From: Stachybotrys elegans
Lineage: Eukaryota > Ascomycota > Sordariomycetes > Hypocreales > Stachybotryaceae
Length of the DNA stretch: 64,000 nt
NCBI GenBank assembly: GCA_020746835.1
Contig: JAGPNK010000001.1
Coordinates: 310,001 to 374,000, forward strand
Direction of reading: 5' to 3'
Shown: piece by piece, positions 1-12,800 of the stretch
How the letters are laid out: the number at the start of each line of letters is the position of its first letter
Position numbering within the stretch: position 1 is the stretch's first letter
The notes under the pieces: model-generated
Told to the model about the DNA's origin: nothing
The model's input: the letters and a program-made list of their open reading frames with translations, nothing else
The model's database searches: none
Position numbers and translations under genes: made by a program

Positions 1-3000
1 AGCCGTTGCGAAACCACGGCCAGTACCGATATATCGTGCACCACCAAACGAAATATCCTGGTGCACAGCCTGCGCGTAGATCTGGCACACAAAAATCTCG
101 AAGAATGGGGACATTGACAGGATCTGCTTGGCGAAACGGACAGACGCACGCCACAGACCACGTTCGGTGAGCTCCTGGACAATGAGCGGGACGAATGCGA
201 GGAAGAACACAAAGACAATGGAGAAGATACTGCGCTGAATCCAGTCCATGATGGCATCCGTGTTCTGGCATCCAGTTGGGAACAGGGGATCAGTAATCGG
301 CACCTCTCGGTTGTAGTCGCAAGGGTTGGTCTCATGACGTAGTGCGCCAAAGTTGAGCATGACAACCATAAACATCTGCACGGAGAGCATGATGAACATG
401 TTGTTGATGTGGAAGCCAGCGTGAGCATAGTAGAAGGACAAGAAGCGATCGATGGGAAGTTGGGTGCCGAGATAGTAGTACTCGCGAGAAAGCAACTGCT
501 CGCCCATACCGGTACCGATCTTGGTGGTGAAGTTGAGAACGGAGCCAAAACCAAGATCACGACCCTTACCACACTGGTAGTATTCGCAGTGCTTGATGCG
601 ACCGCCTCGTAGCAGCGCATTCATACCGGCGAAAATATCCTCGTTGAGATGCAGGCCCTTTTGCGCCTTGGAAACACCGCCGCGAGTAGTCATGAAGATG
701 CCGTTGAGGAAATCGGGATGTCCATAGTGGAGCTTTCCGCCAATCTGCGCCAGAGTACGTGCGAAGAGTGTACCGAATGTCTGTTCCTTACCGGCAGCAA
801 CGTCACCGAGGATACCAATGTTCTCTGAGAAAATGTACTCTCGGGCACCAAGGATGGCGACGGGAGCCTCGGTCTCGTTCTTGACGCCTGGGGTGTAAGG
901 GGAGACATTATCCGTCTTCATTTCCTCAAACTCGGCAAGAACGCTGCGAATCTTGAGACATTCTTCGAGATAGTTATCCTGGTTGGCGTCGATAAGCTGG
1001 ATGTACTCGCCACGGTAGAAGATGAGGGCATGGTTCTGGTTGTCCGACTTTCCGTCACCCAGAATGGGGTTGCCGGACAGCTGGACTCTGAACTTGGGCT
1101 TTCTCATGCCATTCTCCATAATCTCCGAGTGACCGTCAATCAAGGCAGAGTAGAGGCGAGGCTCTTCGCCCTCGGCGACAGGCGGTTCCTCGTCCAGGTA
1201 GGCAATCTGAAGATCGGGGTAAGCACGGAGCAAGAATTCGGCATTCTCCATCTCTTCCTTCTTGAACTTGGAATAGCGCTGCATAGAGACGACGAGCTTG
1301 AACTTGCGGCGTGCCATGCGCTCCAACTCACGCTCAAGCTTATCCGAGTTACCACCAAACATCTGAACAACCTCAGGGTTCTCCACACGGTAGAGAAGCT
1401 TGATGGCGCGGCTGTAGTTCATGAAACCAGAGATGGTACGGTACAGGGTCTGAAAGCGAAGGGAAGCCCAGATACGTGTGCGGAGGGTGTACTCGGGTGC
1501 CGAGGACTTGAAGCCGATGCAGTAGAAGGGCAGATCATCAATCTTGCTCTTGGCAGTGTCCTTCTCATTCTTCTCGCCCTCGCCGTTCATTTGAGAGGTC
1601 TCATCGGCCAGAATCTTGGTGTCCTTGACGAAACAGTCCCATTCCACGGGGTGGAGCTGTTTGAGATATTCCAAAAGCGTAACGCGGGAGTAAGGTTCAT
1701 CTTCTCGGATAATCTCACGCAGAGACAGGAGAATCTTCTCGCTGTAGTGGGGGATCATGACGGTGAAGGTTGGCATGTTGTCGACAGGCAGAGGCTCGGG
1801 AATAGGTGTCGAGAGAGACTGGGCAAAGAAGGAGATTCGACGCTCGGCCTCACTCTGGGGAGGGAAGAATTCCGTCTTGAAAGAATGGTCTTCCTGCGAA
1901 ACGAAGAATGTCGGGGCTCGGAGAGTACGCTTGCCCTCCTGCTCGGACGGAACCTGGTGGTAGAGCAGCTTCTGAACGTGGTCGATGGCCAACAGATGCT
2001 CACGATACATGGAAATGACAATGGCGTTCCAAACCTGAGAGATCAAAACCTTGGGTTTGTACTTGATTTCCATATCCGTGGTTGCAAGGATCTTGGAGTA
2101 GATACGCTTGGGAAGACGGGAGTAAATGTTCCTCCATGGCGTGAGAATAGACGAACCAATATAAAAGGAGCGGGCAATCGAAAAGGCCGTATTGATCAGG
2201 ACGTAGAAGAGATAAGTGTCGAGGAAGAAGAACATCAAGTCGGTAAATGTCATGAGGAGTAGGACAATCCTGGGTTGATGTGGGCACAGATATCTCTGAA
2301 GTAGAGTGTCGCCAATGCACGAGTCGACGTTCATCATCCAAAGGTATCTGATGGGGTCCCTGAAGGACAAGGTCAGATAGATGTATGATTCTCCGAGCTT
2401 GAGACCAAAAACGATGACCCAGAGACCAAAAGACATGGCCATGTCGTTGAGCTTCAGTTGCGGCCAACTTGCGGTAAAGGTTTGGCTTGCCACATATCTC
2501 CTCGAGTCCTTGGTAAGGTAGCTGCCGAACAAGCCACCCAGTGGCATGATGGAGAAGAAGATGAAGGTGAGCAGAGCGATGACGAAATGCACGATGCCAA
2601 TGATCCTGTCGACAGGGCCCTCTCGAGTAGGGAACATGAAGACCTTGACACCAGGAGCAACGTTCAGGACGAGGACTAGGAGGAGGAACAGCAGACGGGT
2701 AGTCAAATGCTGAGCGCCAGCCCATCGTCTGGGAACGTAGGCCCACTCAGCCAGTGTAGCAAGAACCTGAATCAACGCGGCGATAGCTCCACCAAAACCT
2801 CCGAAGGAGAACAGATCTGCAGTGCGAGGTTGCTGGTTGACTTCCTGTTCGTAGTCGGGTCCCACGAGAATAGTCGGGGCGTTGAAAGCAGTGTAGAACC
2901 AGAACATGGTCAGGTGAATGACCCAGATACGGTTAAAGTTGGTGAGCAGGTGAAACCAAGAACGCGTCTCCTTGTACGTCTTGAAAAACACCTTCTTCCA

Positions 3001-4496
3001 GTTGACCTCCTTCAGCTTGAGCCATCGCTCGGCCGGCGGCACGTCGATAAGCTTGCTCTTGTCTTGCATGACAATGCGCTCAATTCCCTCGGGGTACCAA
3101 AAGAGCTGATTGCAGTCATCGTAACCGATGATGTGCTTGTGGTCACGCTCACGGCGGACGTAGACGCCATCGGAAATCTCATAACCTTGGTCGCGGCAGA
3201 ACTGGTAGAGAGGAGTGACGACATTGTTCAGGTACGTAAACTCGTCGACTGGCTCAACAATGGCCTGGCAGGCAGGGGAGTTGTAGTAGTCATCCGCGCA
3301 CTTGAAGATGAAGCACAAGCACTCCGGCATGAAACGAACCTGGTTGGCCTCTCCCCAAAGGAGCAGGTAGAGGGCAACTTGGCGGACACGGTCGTGCTGC
3401 GACATTCGGTTCATGCGCGTCTTCCACCGGAACTCGGCTGCCTCGAGGCTGTCGTCGCCCTCGAGCTCTTGCAGAGCGTCGCTCTCGTTTGCTCCAGCGT
3501 CCTTCTTGGCCTTCTTCTTGTTCTTGGCCTTGCGACGAAGTCCCTTGGCCGTTGCATTGGCAAGTCCAACTGAGTCGTCCAAGTCCAAGTGAGCTGCAAA
3601 GTACCATTTGCGGTAGTTGGCATTGTCACCACCAATGTAATCGGCGTGAAGGGAGAGAAGAGCTTGGTTAGGTGTCATGCGAGAAGCACGCGAATCGAGC
3701 AGGGTCATCAGATGGTCGTACATATTGCGCATGCTGTCACGCTGGAAACCAAACTTGGAAGTCAGATCCATGAAGATGTCCTCAATCTCCTCCTTAGAGA
3801 GGGGGATCTGAGCATCCGAAGTCCAGGCGGGGTACGGCTCTCGCGAGCGCTGGCCAGCAGGCAGGGCATTGCCGTAATCCATGCCGTAGTTGGGGGTAGA
3901 GGCACCCGAGGAACGGTTTCCTCCATAGGAGATCTGAGACGAAGGCGGACGGTAGCCGCGTCCGCCTTGATCAGCATAGCTGTCGTAGCGTTCGTCGCCG
4001 CGGCCGTAGTAGTCCATTTCGGCGGCGCGAGCCATGTCAGATCGCATGGTAAAGTCGCTGAAGGTTTCCGAATCGTCCTCGGACCTTTGACGGCCGCCTC
4101 CCTGACGGTCATATCCCTGGTTGTAGTCCTGGTCATAGTAGCCGCCCTGGCCGTTGTTGTTGTTATTGTAGTAGTCGTCCTGGTACTGGTCATGGCCGTC
4201 GTAGTATCCGCCGTCCTGCTGGTAAGGATTGTTGGCGTCGGCGTTGTAGTAGCCCCTGCTTCCGTTAGCCTCACAACTCTGATACGCCCAGACATGACGG
4301 GATTCACTCACGACTCATCATAGTAGCCATCGCCTTGTTGGCCACCACGACCATCGTACCCGCGATTACCTTGCTGATGCTGGTTATCGTAGTATTGGTC
4401 GTCCTGGTAGTATTCACCACCATTATTCTGGTTTCCCCCACGCTGGCCGTAGCCATCGTCGTACTGGTCGTTATGACCAGCTGGGTAGCCCGACAT
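1..4496 (-). CDS. fks1: 1,3-beta-glucan synthase catalytic subunit Fks1 (3' end cut by window edge)
   Basis: Plasma-membrane glucan synthase (GT48) that makes cell-wall 1,3-beta-glucan from UDP-glucose; target of echinocandins. Exon 1 is 4496-4312. A 57-base intron (GTGAGT donor, GGCTAAC branch, GCAG acceptor) is followed by one open exon, 4255 to the left edge, giving the first 1480 residues of a protein usually near 1900. Residues 1-110 are a Tyr/Asn/Gln/Gly-rich disordered tail. The Fks1 N-terminal domain follows ([20 protein letters not shown] near 150), then a first membrane block, the large cytosolic glucan synthase domain (for example [20 protein letters not shown]), and the start of the second membrane block ending at [17 protein letters not shown]. 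Hot spot 1 reads YLTLSFRDP (688-696), with Tyr where yeast has Phe639. Hot spot 2 reads DWIQRSIF (from 1399). The start is the first ATG in frame. Confidence 0.97.
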
Positions 4497-7400
4497 GTTG
4501 CTTAGCAATTATATATACTGTTGTCATCGTCAGCCGTTTGCGTCTACGGAGCTGTGTGTTGCGTCTTGCAAGCAAGGCTTCGATCCGTCGAAGATGTGCA
4601 CATACCCTTCAAAAAACCATGGGCAATCTTGTCTGTGGTGTGCGCTTGAAATTGGTCGTGTCGAAGGGGGTACGGTGTCGCTCAAGAGTCACTGGGCGAC
4701 GTTGGAAAAGATGTGAAACGATGGTAGGCAAAGACTTGGCCAAAGATTATCGGTGAAAGTGCCGGTGCAATGATACAGAGGCGGGCGAGAAGTCAAAATG
4801 TCGTGTCAACGATAGAAGATTCGTACGATCGGCCAAACGAGTGCTTGGTACGGGTAGAAGCAACGACGACGGCTGATCAAAGGTCCAAAGTTGCCGCCGT
4901 GTTGATTATGTTAGGAGAGAAATCGCCCGCGACAAAGAGCGCGAGAGCGAAAACAATGGACAAGGTTAGCGAGTGAAAAGAAGGAGCTCCTCCCACATAA
5001 AGCCAAGAAGAAGATCACAGCCGCTGAGGAACGAAAGGTGGCGAGTGGTTTACAGAGGGAGAAGAGAAGAAGAAGGTCGAAGAGGGATAGATAGGAGAGG
5101 CAGGATTTTGGCAGAGATGCAGGGAGGCCTGGGAGGCTAGAATGACCAAGGAGGTAAGTGCCGGGTCTCCTTTCTGGTGTGCGCGCGCTGGGTGGCTATG
5201 GTGGAGGGAGAGTACATGATTGTACCGAGAGGTACCGCCAGGGCCCGGCGCGACATGTCCGGCGGGAAGAGTACTTCCCCCTGTAGCCTGGTACGGCCAG
5301 TACCTTGGCTTGTCGAAGCTTGAAGTGGGTGACGAATGGCCAGGTCCTGTTGGTCCGTCACACATCCTCCTCACCTTCCCTGCCACCCAAAACAGTGCAT
5401 TGAGCAAGCAAGCGGTCGGTCGGTACCTGAAGATACCGAGCCAAAGTCCGACATTGATGGCCTTTTACACAATCATGAAAATAAAAGGTTGGCATATGAA
5501 CAGCAAATGTTTGACTGAAAAGCACCAAGGCAAAGCTATAGATCCAGGCGGACCGTGCATGATCATAGCACCCTTCGTGGTTGGGCCAGCCACAAAGCGA
5601 AGCGCGAGCAACAGCTTACTCTATCCCCAATCTTGAATGGGACATGTACCCGCCCACTGCTTTCTGGGACTCGCATCCATGCTCCCGACCAATCCGACAG
5701 AGGCACAACTGGCGTGTGGTTGGTCTTTTAATCCGAGGCCCCCGTCGCACATGTCCTTTCGACGTTCCTTGAGCACGCCAGAAGCATATGAAACGGTGTG
5801 GAAATGCCAATAGGTCATTGAGCCACCTGCGTCTTCGCTTCGTAATTATTCGCAAGTGCGTGCAAAGCAACTATGTAACGAACAGGTGACATCCCATCGC
5901 ACACGGCTCATGTTGGTGTTCGTCAGAGAGGAGGCATGGTGCATGCACTTTCATTTCCCTGCTGCAATGTCTTGCGAGAGCACGCGTCATCGCGTTCAAA
6001 TCGACTTGTGCTGCCCCCCCTGAGCAGCTGGGGGGTTCTTGGATGTGCCAATCCTCTGCCACCGTCTCACACCAAGCTCCACCGGGCTCTCCATCCATCC
6101 AATACACGCAACCGGACGCGGACAGCGAAAACCAAGGCTAGGGTACATATGGGGCAGCCCGCCGCCCGCTGGCCGCCGTTGCTCCCAGTGCGCGCCTTAG
6201 CTCTCTGACTGTGGCTGGGGGCCTTACGACTGAATCTGGATTTGGGTAGAGCCTATTAGCGGACGATCTGGCCAGGGGGGCAAAAGTGGGCAAGTCAGGC
6301 GAAGCCGGCCGGAAGGCAGGAAAGAGGTAACAGGTTTTCGACATGCCCCACCTCTGCACGCCTTGATTGATGCGTGTTCAATTTCTGCCATGGCAGAGGG
6401 AGGTCCATTGTAGCAAAACACCATCATCAACCACCTTGGCCCAGAGGCTTAGGATTCTAAATTGCATCCTTCGCATGGCGCGCCTTCCCTCACCACATGG
6501 GCTGCGTGCCACCAGCTGCTTTAAATACGGCGGCCACCAAGACTTGGTCAGCACCGTGCCACTGGTGCATGCATGACTGCGCACGGCACAACCGCTCGCT
6601 GTGCACACGTCCATCGGCAACACGGTTGTGCTGACCCGACAGTCGTCTATGCAAGGTACCAACTGCTCCTTTATTCCTGGGACGGTGGTTTTTTTAGTCT
6701 TATGGGCCAGACAGCAGTGTCCGTCGATGCGAAACTGGGCCACACCTGACAGGGGGAGGGAGGGGCTGGCTGGGTTCATGTCGATTCGATCGCACTTCAC
6801 CCGTCTCGCCTGGCGCTCAAAGTCTTGGGGAATATTGACGTGAGCATTCATTACGGTTGGGGAGTTCCTGTCGTGGTACCTCGTATCATGTACTGATGCG
6901 CCCGTCCATCTTTGCCATATCGATGGCCTATTTGTATGCACGCGTGGAGGATGCCTTTTGCCCGGCTTGTCCAGGGAGGGCGTTTCCGTGCCATCTCGAT
7001 GCCAGCTCATGCCAGCCACCCACCCCAGCATGTTCCAAGTCAAATGCCCATGCTCCAGGCCAATCTCCTGCACTTCCGGCACTCCCTCGCCCTCGCCCTC
7101 GCCCATCCGGCCTGGATAGCAAGCTACAACACTAAACTAACCACTGCACTAGCCATGTCAATCAGGCCCCCGATCCGCCACCTTACTTTGGCCATCAAGT
7201 CTTAATTGTGTTACGCAGGCCGCTTCTGATTAACGCTCCGGCCCCCATGAGCTACGCCGCACCCTACTCAGGTGTTTCAGGCAAAAAGGCATACAGCGTC
7301 AATCCCACGCCTCAACAGTGCACTAGGCATAAGATTGGGTGGCAATATCCTGCCGCAATCGACAAAGCTTAGCCTGGCATCTCGACGAGCAAAAGCCTGT

Positions 7401-7886
7401 GCCTTTGGTCCCCCCTGAATTCGGTCTCCATTCGGGGGATGAACATGCGACGTGGTTCGTTGATGACAGTCCCGGCCTCCACAGAAAGCCAGTGATGGGG
7501 GGTCGGATTCCAGAGAGGCATGGGGCTTCTTTCGTCACTGCCCCTTTTCATGTGCATTTTCCGGTGGGCTGTTTTCGAACATTTTGCTGGACCCAAACCC
7601 CATCCGATCTCTTGTGCTCGGAGACGCCAAATTCACGAGTGCCATGATGCGAACGGGTCGTTTAAATTCAGCGCCGCTCGAGCCCACTGCCTAGGCGGAA
7701 TGAAATACGCATCATCAGGGCGGGTTTTATCCGTGTTTTTAAGATTCCAACAGGTATACTCCTGCAGGCGGTAACTGCAATCAGGTATCTATGTATTTGT
7801 AGTCACGTGAATGTGCCTAACCACCAAGGCACTTCCCAAGTCCACGAAAATAGCATCATTTGCACCCTCGCGCTACTACCTGCAGG
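4497..7886. other. Long intergenic region upstream of fks1 and of the XPG-like gene
   Basis: About 3.4 kb without a gene I can support; it serves as shared upstream DNA for fks1 (leftward) and the XPG-like gene (rightward). A purine-rich run near 5050-5095 is CT-rich on the fks1 strand, as in many strong fungal promoters. Between 5220 and 5460 there are several GGTACC/GTACCG-type short motifs. No tRNA-like structure was found. The longest open frame starting with ATG (6378-7106, minus, 242 codons) has no recognisable domain and is discussed among rejected items. Confidence 0.6.
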
Positions 7887-9715
7887 ATGGGCATCCCGAA
7901 TCTCATAGCTACTCTGGAACCGTACGCCGTCCACTCGCTTCTGCGAGATGAACGTGTCGTCGTTGACGGCCCGGCGCTAGCATACCACGTTCTGCATATT
8001 TGCAGGGCAAATGGAATCCAGCAACCAAGCAACCGTCTGCTCGGCAGCACTGTGATAGCCTGGCTCACTGTTCTGGTCGAGCACCATGTCTCTATGTACG
8101 ATCAAGCAATCCATTATCTGGCGCTCCTGCGTCTTTCCCTTTTGCTCTTCGGCCATTTCCCTGACACGCGCGTATGTGTAGAGAGGCAATATATTTCGAT
8201 GGTTACCTGCCTTCGAGTAAGCTGGCTGAACGCATGAAGAGGACATATAAGACGTCGAATCAGTTCATCCGCTTCGTCTCGAAACAACCAAACGGCTGTC
8301 CTCGCTTGCACGTGTGCAATCGAGATAAAGACATCCTCATTGAGCCCTTCAAAACCGGTTGCGTCGAGGGGGTGGCAATCTTGCCGCCCAGCTTGCTTGT
8401 CCCGGCTGTCATTCATGCCCTGCAGCGCTCACGCTTCAAGAAGGTGGTCAAGCTGGTTCCTGGAGAAGCCGATGCCTACTGCGCACGTCATGCCGCAAAA
8501 GATAGTTGCATCGTATTGACATCGGACTCGGATCTCCTCGTTCACAATCTTGAAAGCGGCAGGGTCGCCTTCTTGAGGGACACTCACCTTGATACCGATG
8601 GTGTACCTGCTTGCGCAGTGTTTGTTCCCCAAGACATATGCAAGCGGTTGGGTTTACTCCCCAGGGGCTTACTGCGACTGGCATACGAAAAGCAACTCTC
8701 TACCCACCTGAACCTCTCCCAGATATTACGCATCTGCGCTCAGCCAGTGGGTGACGAGCATGACTACGAGGCATTCAGCCAACAGTACCTCGATAATGAA
8801 ACCTGCTCGCTACCCAAACTTCAGGACGGAGCTTCAATACTACTAGATAACTTGGACCCAAGGGTTTCCGAACTGATTCTTCAACTTGGCTGCGCTGAAC
8901 CGCGCAAGCCTATCAATACCTTTCTGCCCATGCTGTACGAGGATCCATCGAGAGGGAGTGCCTGGGAACCAAGCTTCCATATCCGGCAGCTGGCGTGCTC
9001 CCTGGCGAGGTGGGCGATCGCAGGCCATGAAACTACAGTCTTTGAGTTTCGTCGCATCCAGGCCATTGACCAGCGTGGGCGTCAGGTCAATATGCTCAAC
9101 AGTACCAGTATGGTGTCATTACTGAATGACCTGGCCACTGTCATGCGTGACACCAAGGCCCAGACTTTGGTGGATGACGAGTCATTTTGGATATATCTTT
9201 GCCTTGCACTGGATATTCGCGACCGACAAGTCAACGGGAAACCGTCGCATGTACTGGAGACTATAAAGCACCAAGGATCCCGGCAGCAATACCTTGATTC
9301 AGCACATATACCTTGGAGCTTCGTCCATTTTGTCGCCCACATTCATGCCGGGCTATACTCATTGAGGATATTAAGCCAAGTGCTGTCGCTCATTCCCGCT
9401 GGTGCGGTAGGAGAGTTATCGGCGAGTGCCCCCTTTCTCCGGGACGTGCTCTCAGGTTTACCGGCACCGGAGCTCCACCCCTGTGCTCAGGATGTAGCCG
9501 AGTTCTTATCTCAATCTGGTCCCAGAACCGTGGCTCGAGTTTTGGCACGATTTGTGGATGTCGGCAGCGATGACTCGAGAGAAGCTGGATCCTCGCTGAG
9601 CACAGGCAAAAAGAGGCAGGCGAAAAAACGCAAGAGAGCATCCCAAGGTTCTTCTAAGAGCATGGGGAACGGCACGGCTGGCAACACGTTTGGGGTTCTT
9701 GCAGTAGATTGGTGA
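7887..9715 (+). CDS. XPG-domain protein of the asteroid family
   Basis: Two exons, 7887-8095 and 8182-9715, predict 580 residues. The intron has donor GTACGA, branch CTGAC and acceptor GTGTAG, and joins in frame across an Ile codon. The N-terminus MGIPNLIATLEPYAVHSLL and the block VVVDGPALAYHV are the XPG N-region of PIN/FEN-like nucleases. IYFDGYLPSSKLAERMKR, GEADAYCARHA and LTSDSDLLVHN follow, so the acidic residues D, E/D and D-x-D of the fold are kept. The rest matches the helical asteroid domain and ends in a Lys/Arg-rich tail that could be a nuclear signal. Animal asteroid proteins are linked to signalling, but the fungal role is not established. Nuclease activity is possible and unproven. 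The gene converges on the Cid1-type gene, with stops 96 bases apart. Confidence 0.85.
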
Positions 9716-9811
9716 TGGTGGATTAATATACAGCGCTAAACCAACACTGTCCCTCATCTAACCACCCGGCCATGCTGCATTGAGATCATAACTTCATAAA
9801 GGCCTTACTGC

Positions 9812-12800
9812 CTAGACTGTACCGTGTATCTCCTCCAGTAGCCGTCCAAAAGTGTCCGAGCCGTCAGCTACGGCACTGATATCCTTGAGCAAATCCTCAT
9901 GCTCCTCGCCCCTTCCAGCCGCCTGAATAATCCTCCACGCCCGGCGGAACTCGTCGCGGATCGAGACAATACCGTTATGGGTTACAGTGCGAGCGACATT
10001 GTGTTCCAGCTCAAAAGGATCCTCGATGGCAAAGAGATAGCGATGCCGGACTTCCTTGACTTCTCCGTCGCGAGCGGCCTTCAACTGAGGTCCTTCTGGC
10101 GATGGAGACTCTGGCACAACACCGGCAGTCGGGCCGGGCTGCACCTGTGAGTTGGCTCTGGGACCCTGTACCTCCAAGACAGTCTTCGCACCAGTCCATC
10201 CCTTCTCCTGCTTCGACCGAAGCCCGCCTTGGGTTCGCAAACTCAATACTTCCCTGCCCCAGTCAAAACCCTTTGCGTGCCCATTGCTCATAAAACCACC
10301 CTGGGCATAATACTCAAAGAAACCACGGAGTAGTTGCCCCAGTGTTTCCTTGTTGTGGTTAAGCAAGTTCTGCTGTGCCAGTTGTAGGATTTGAGACTCA
10401 TTCCTCCAAAATTGAACATTATACCCCTTGCAAAGTACCGTGTTCTCGTATTCAGCTTGGGAAATATTAGGAGGGGGTGGCTGAGCCAGTTGCTGCAGAT
10501 TGGGGCACACAAATGGCTGAGCAACATTGACGAGATAGTGGAGCACCATCAAGACATAGCCATAGCTGCTGAGCGTACCTCTGTAGCCGGAATTGATGCC
10601 TCTCACTTTGGCCCACCGCTTGACGAAGAGAACCATGGGCCGTACTCTGGGATCTGTGTGAGAGTAGCATCTCAGAAGTAGACTGTTCTGAAGCGCGAGC
10701 TGTGCCGAGAAGTTAATGTCACATTGGACACCCGCACCTTCTTTGGGGAACTCCAGCTCATCTCGGTATCGCTCCCGGGGTTTGTTTTTGCTCAATAGAT
10801 AGGGATCCGACAAAGATCGCATTCTTGTCACCAGGGCAGCCTGGCTTTCGGATAATGGAACTCTGAGAGCAGAGCCGGGGCCTGACAACGAAGGCTTTCT
10901 CAATGGCGACCGGAGAAGCGCGATGTACTGATGAATATCGGCGACATTGGGTTCATGGTAGCCCCTTGTCAGAGCCACTTCAAGCTCCCTGGCTAGGTCG
11001 TGGCTTTTGTGGCTTCTGCCGAGTGTTTCGAAATCCCAAACTTCCGCCGACTGTTCCAGCGAGTCGACCACAGAGTCGCGGATAGGTTTGTGGAAGATGT
11101 TTTGGGCATAGTGACGGAAGAATGCTTGCACCACTGGTGATTGCGATGGAATGTGGTGCAGCTGCAGCCTTTGAAAAAGGGTTCGTGCCCTGGAGTGATA
11201 GTGCGAAGGCATTTCGCCCGAGTCCTGCTGGAAGAGAAGGAGCTGGATCAAGGGTATCTTCTTGACTTTGTCTAGGGCAAGTTGAAGCTCCTTGGTGTGC
11301 ATGATAGGATCGACTCCAAAGTCTGTCCTGTGCTGCAATTCCTCCCAGTCTCTAATAGCATCTTCGTCATATGTTGACGGCTTTGGCAACACTTCTTTGT
11401 AGGGCCACATATTCCACAACCGGAGGATATTCTCACCTTCCACCGAAGTATATACTCCGAGAAGAGAGCGGCTGCGATTGTGCTCCGCGTTCACGGGGTC
11501 AAAAGAAAGGTAAGGAGTTTGGGCTAGATGCTCCTTCAGGTCAACATCGGACAAGCCATCTACAAATGCCTGGCACATCCGATTGAGAACAACCCATTCC
11601 TGTTCTGTGAAGCTGCGATAGTTCATGGCGGTGACGTCAACGCAGCCCGCTTTTCGCAAGACGCGCTTTGCCAGAGCGTAGTATGATGCGAGGTTCTTCC
11701 CGCCCTGGTTGAGGCTGAAATACTGAAGCCTGCCTTCCGCGCCGCAAGGAACCTTGAACATGTTCAACGGGGTAGATTGCGACTGATCGGCTTCTGGCTG
11801 CGTGCTGTTGGCAAGTTTCTCGTCAGGCTCGTCATCGTTCTGTGCTTCGTGCGCTTCATGTATTTCGAGATCATGGAGCTCATGGGTCTCTGATGGGTCC
11901 TCGCCTTCTTGGTCTGGACCTGACTCCCACTTTTCTCTTTCTCTCAAAAGGGCCTGCCGTAGAGAGTCGGGTGGGTTTTCGCACAGTTTGATGATCGGAA
12001 CCCTTGTCCGGGTAAGGAGCCTGGCGCCTAGCCCTGCTTCGAGGAATGCCTTTTCGATAAGTCGCGGTATAGGCGATGCGGCTGCGTCTGGAGGAACCCG
12101 CGATATTGGGGAGAGCAGTCCCAAGTCCATGTCCGAGGCTTTCGTCGCAAATCCTGATGACAGGCTACCGAAGCATTTGAGCTCAACGGACTGAGAAGGG
12201 AATCCAGGGACCGAGCTCTGTTCTTCCTCGTGCTTGGTGATGACCATCTGACAAATGTGCTCAATCCGCTGACGGAAGGCCTCTTTCTCGGCAATCTCAG
12301 AGGGCTGGATTTCCGACTCGACGACAGTTTGATAAGACAGTCCATCAAGGAACTCTCCCTGGGCGGCAATTTCGGTCGGTGTAAGCTGCTGGCGGCGAAA
12401 GCCTCCACCAAAGCCGGTATCGCGGCGATGGCTGATTTCAAAAGAGCCGTCGTGATGGAGGCTTTGGTGGTGGAAAGAGGGCGAGTTCGAGTGAAAGTTT
12501 GGGCCATTCGGTAACGATTGTTGGAATCGCTGATTTGCTGCGCCGTATTCGTGTCTCTCACGCGAGGCAGTCGCGCCGTGATATGGACGATGCTGATAAT
12601 GCGATACTTGGCCATGATAGCCTCCAAAACCGGTGTTAGGACGCGGTCGCTGCTCGACTGGTGGAGGTCGGGGATCGATGGGGACCATCAGCTGCGAGTT
12701 CATTTGCCGCCTTTGTGCCTGATTTGGACGCTTGCGAACCGTCTTCGTCGGCTGTTTCTTTGGGTCTTCGTTGAGCGTCTCACCAGACCCTTGACCTGTA

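Noticed and set aside
1030..2262. Plus-strand open frame of 410 codons opposite fks1
   Set aside because: It lies fully antisense to the conserved glucan synthase exon and its sequence has no domain; it is a by-product of codon use in fks1.
2000..2746. Minus-strand open frame of 248 codons within fks1
   Set aside because: Shifted frame of the same strand; the true fks1 frame is open throughout and encodes the membrane block.
5220..5636. Plus-strand frame of 138 codons upstream of fks1
   Set aside because: Pro/Gly-rich noise in a GC-rich promoter region, start not from a clear ATG context, no similarity recognised.
6378..7106. ATG-started minus-strand frame of 242 codons upstream of fks1
   Set aside because: No recognisable domain, no introns or regulatory context, and several similar frames overlap it in a GC-rich stretch. 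It could be an orphan gene; only transcript data would show this.
4497..7886. Search for tRNA genes in the long spacer
   Set aside because: No stretch combines a B-box-like GGTTCGAATCC with an A box and acceptor stem.
9506..9757. Antisense frames around the asteroid gene's 3' end
   Set aside because: Shadows of the XPG-like gene and the convergent intergenic spacer.
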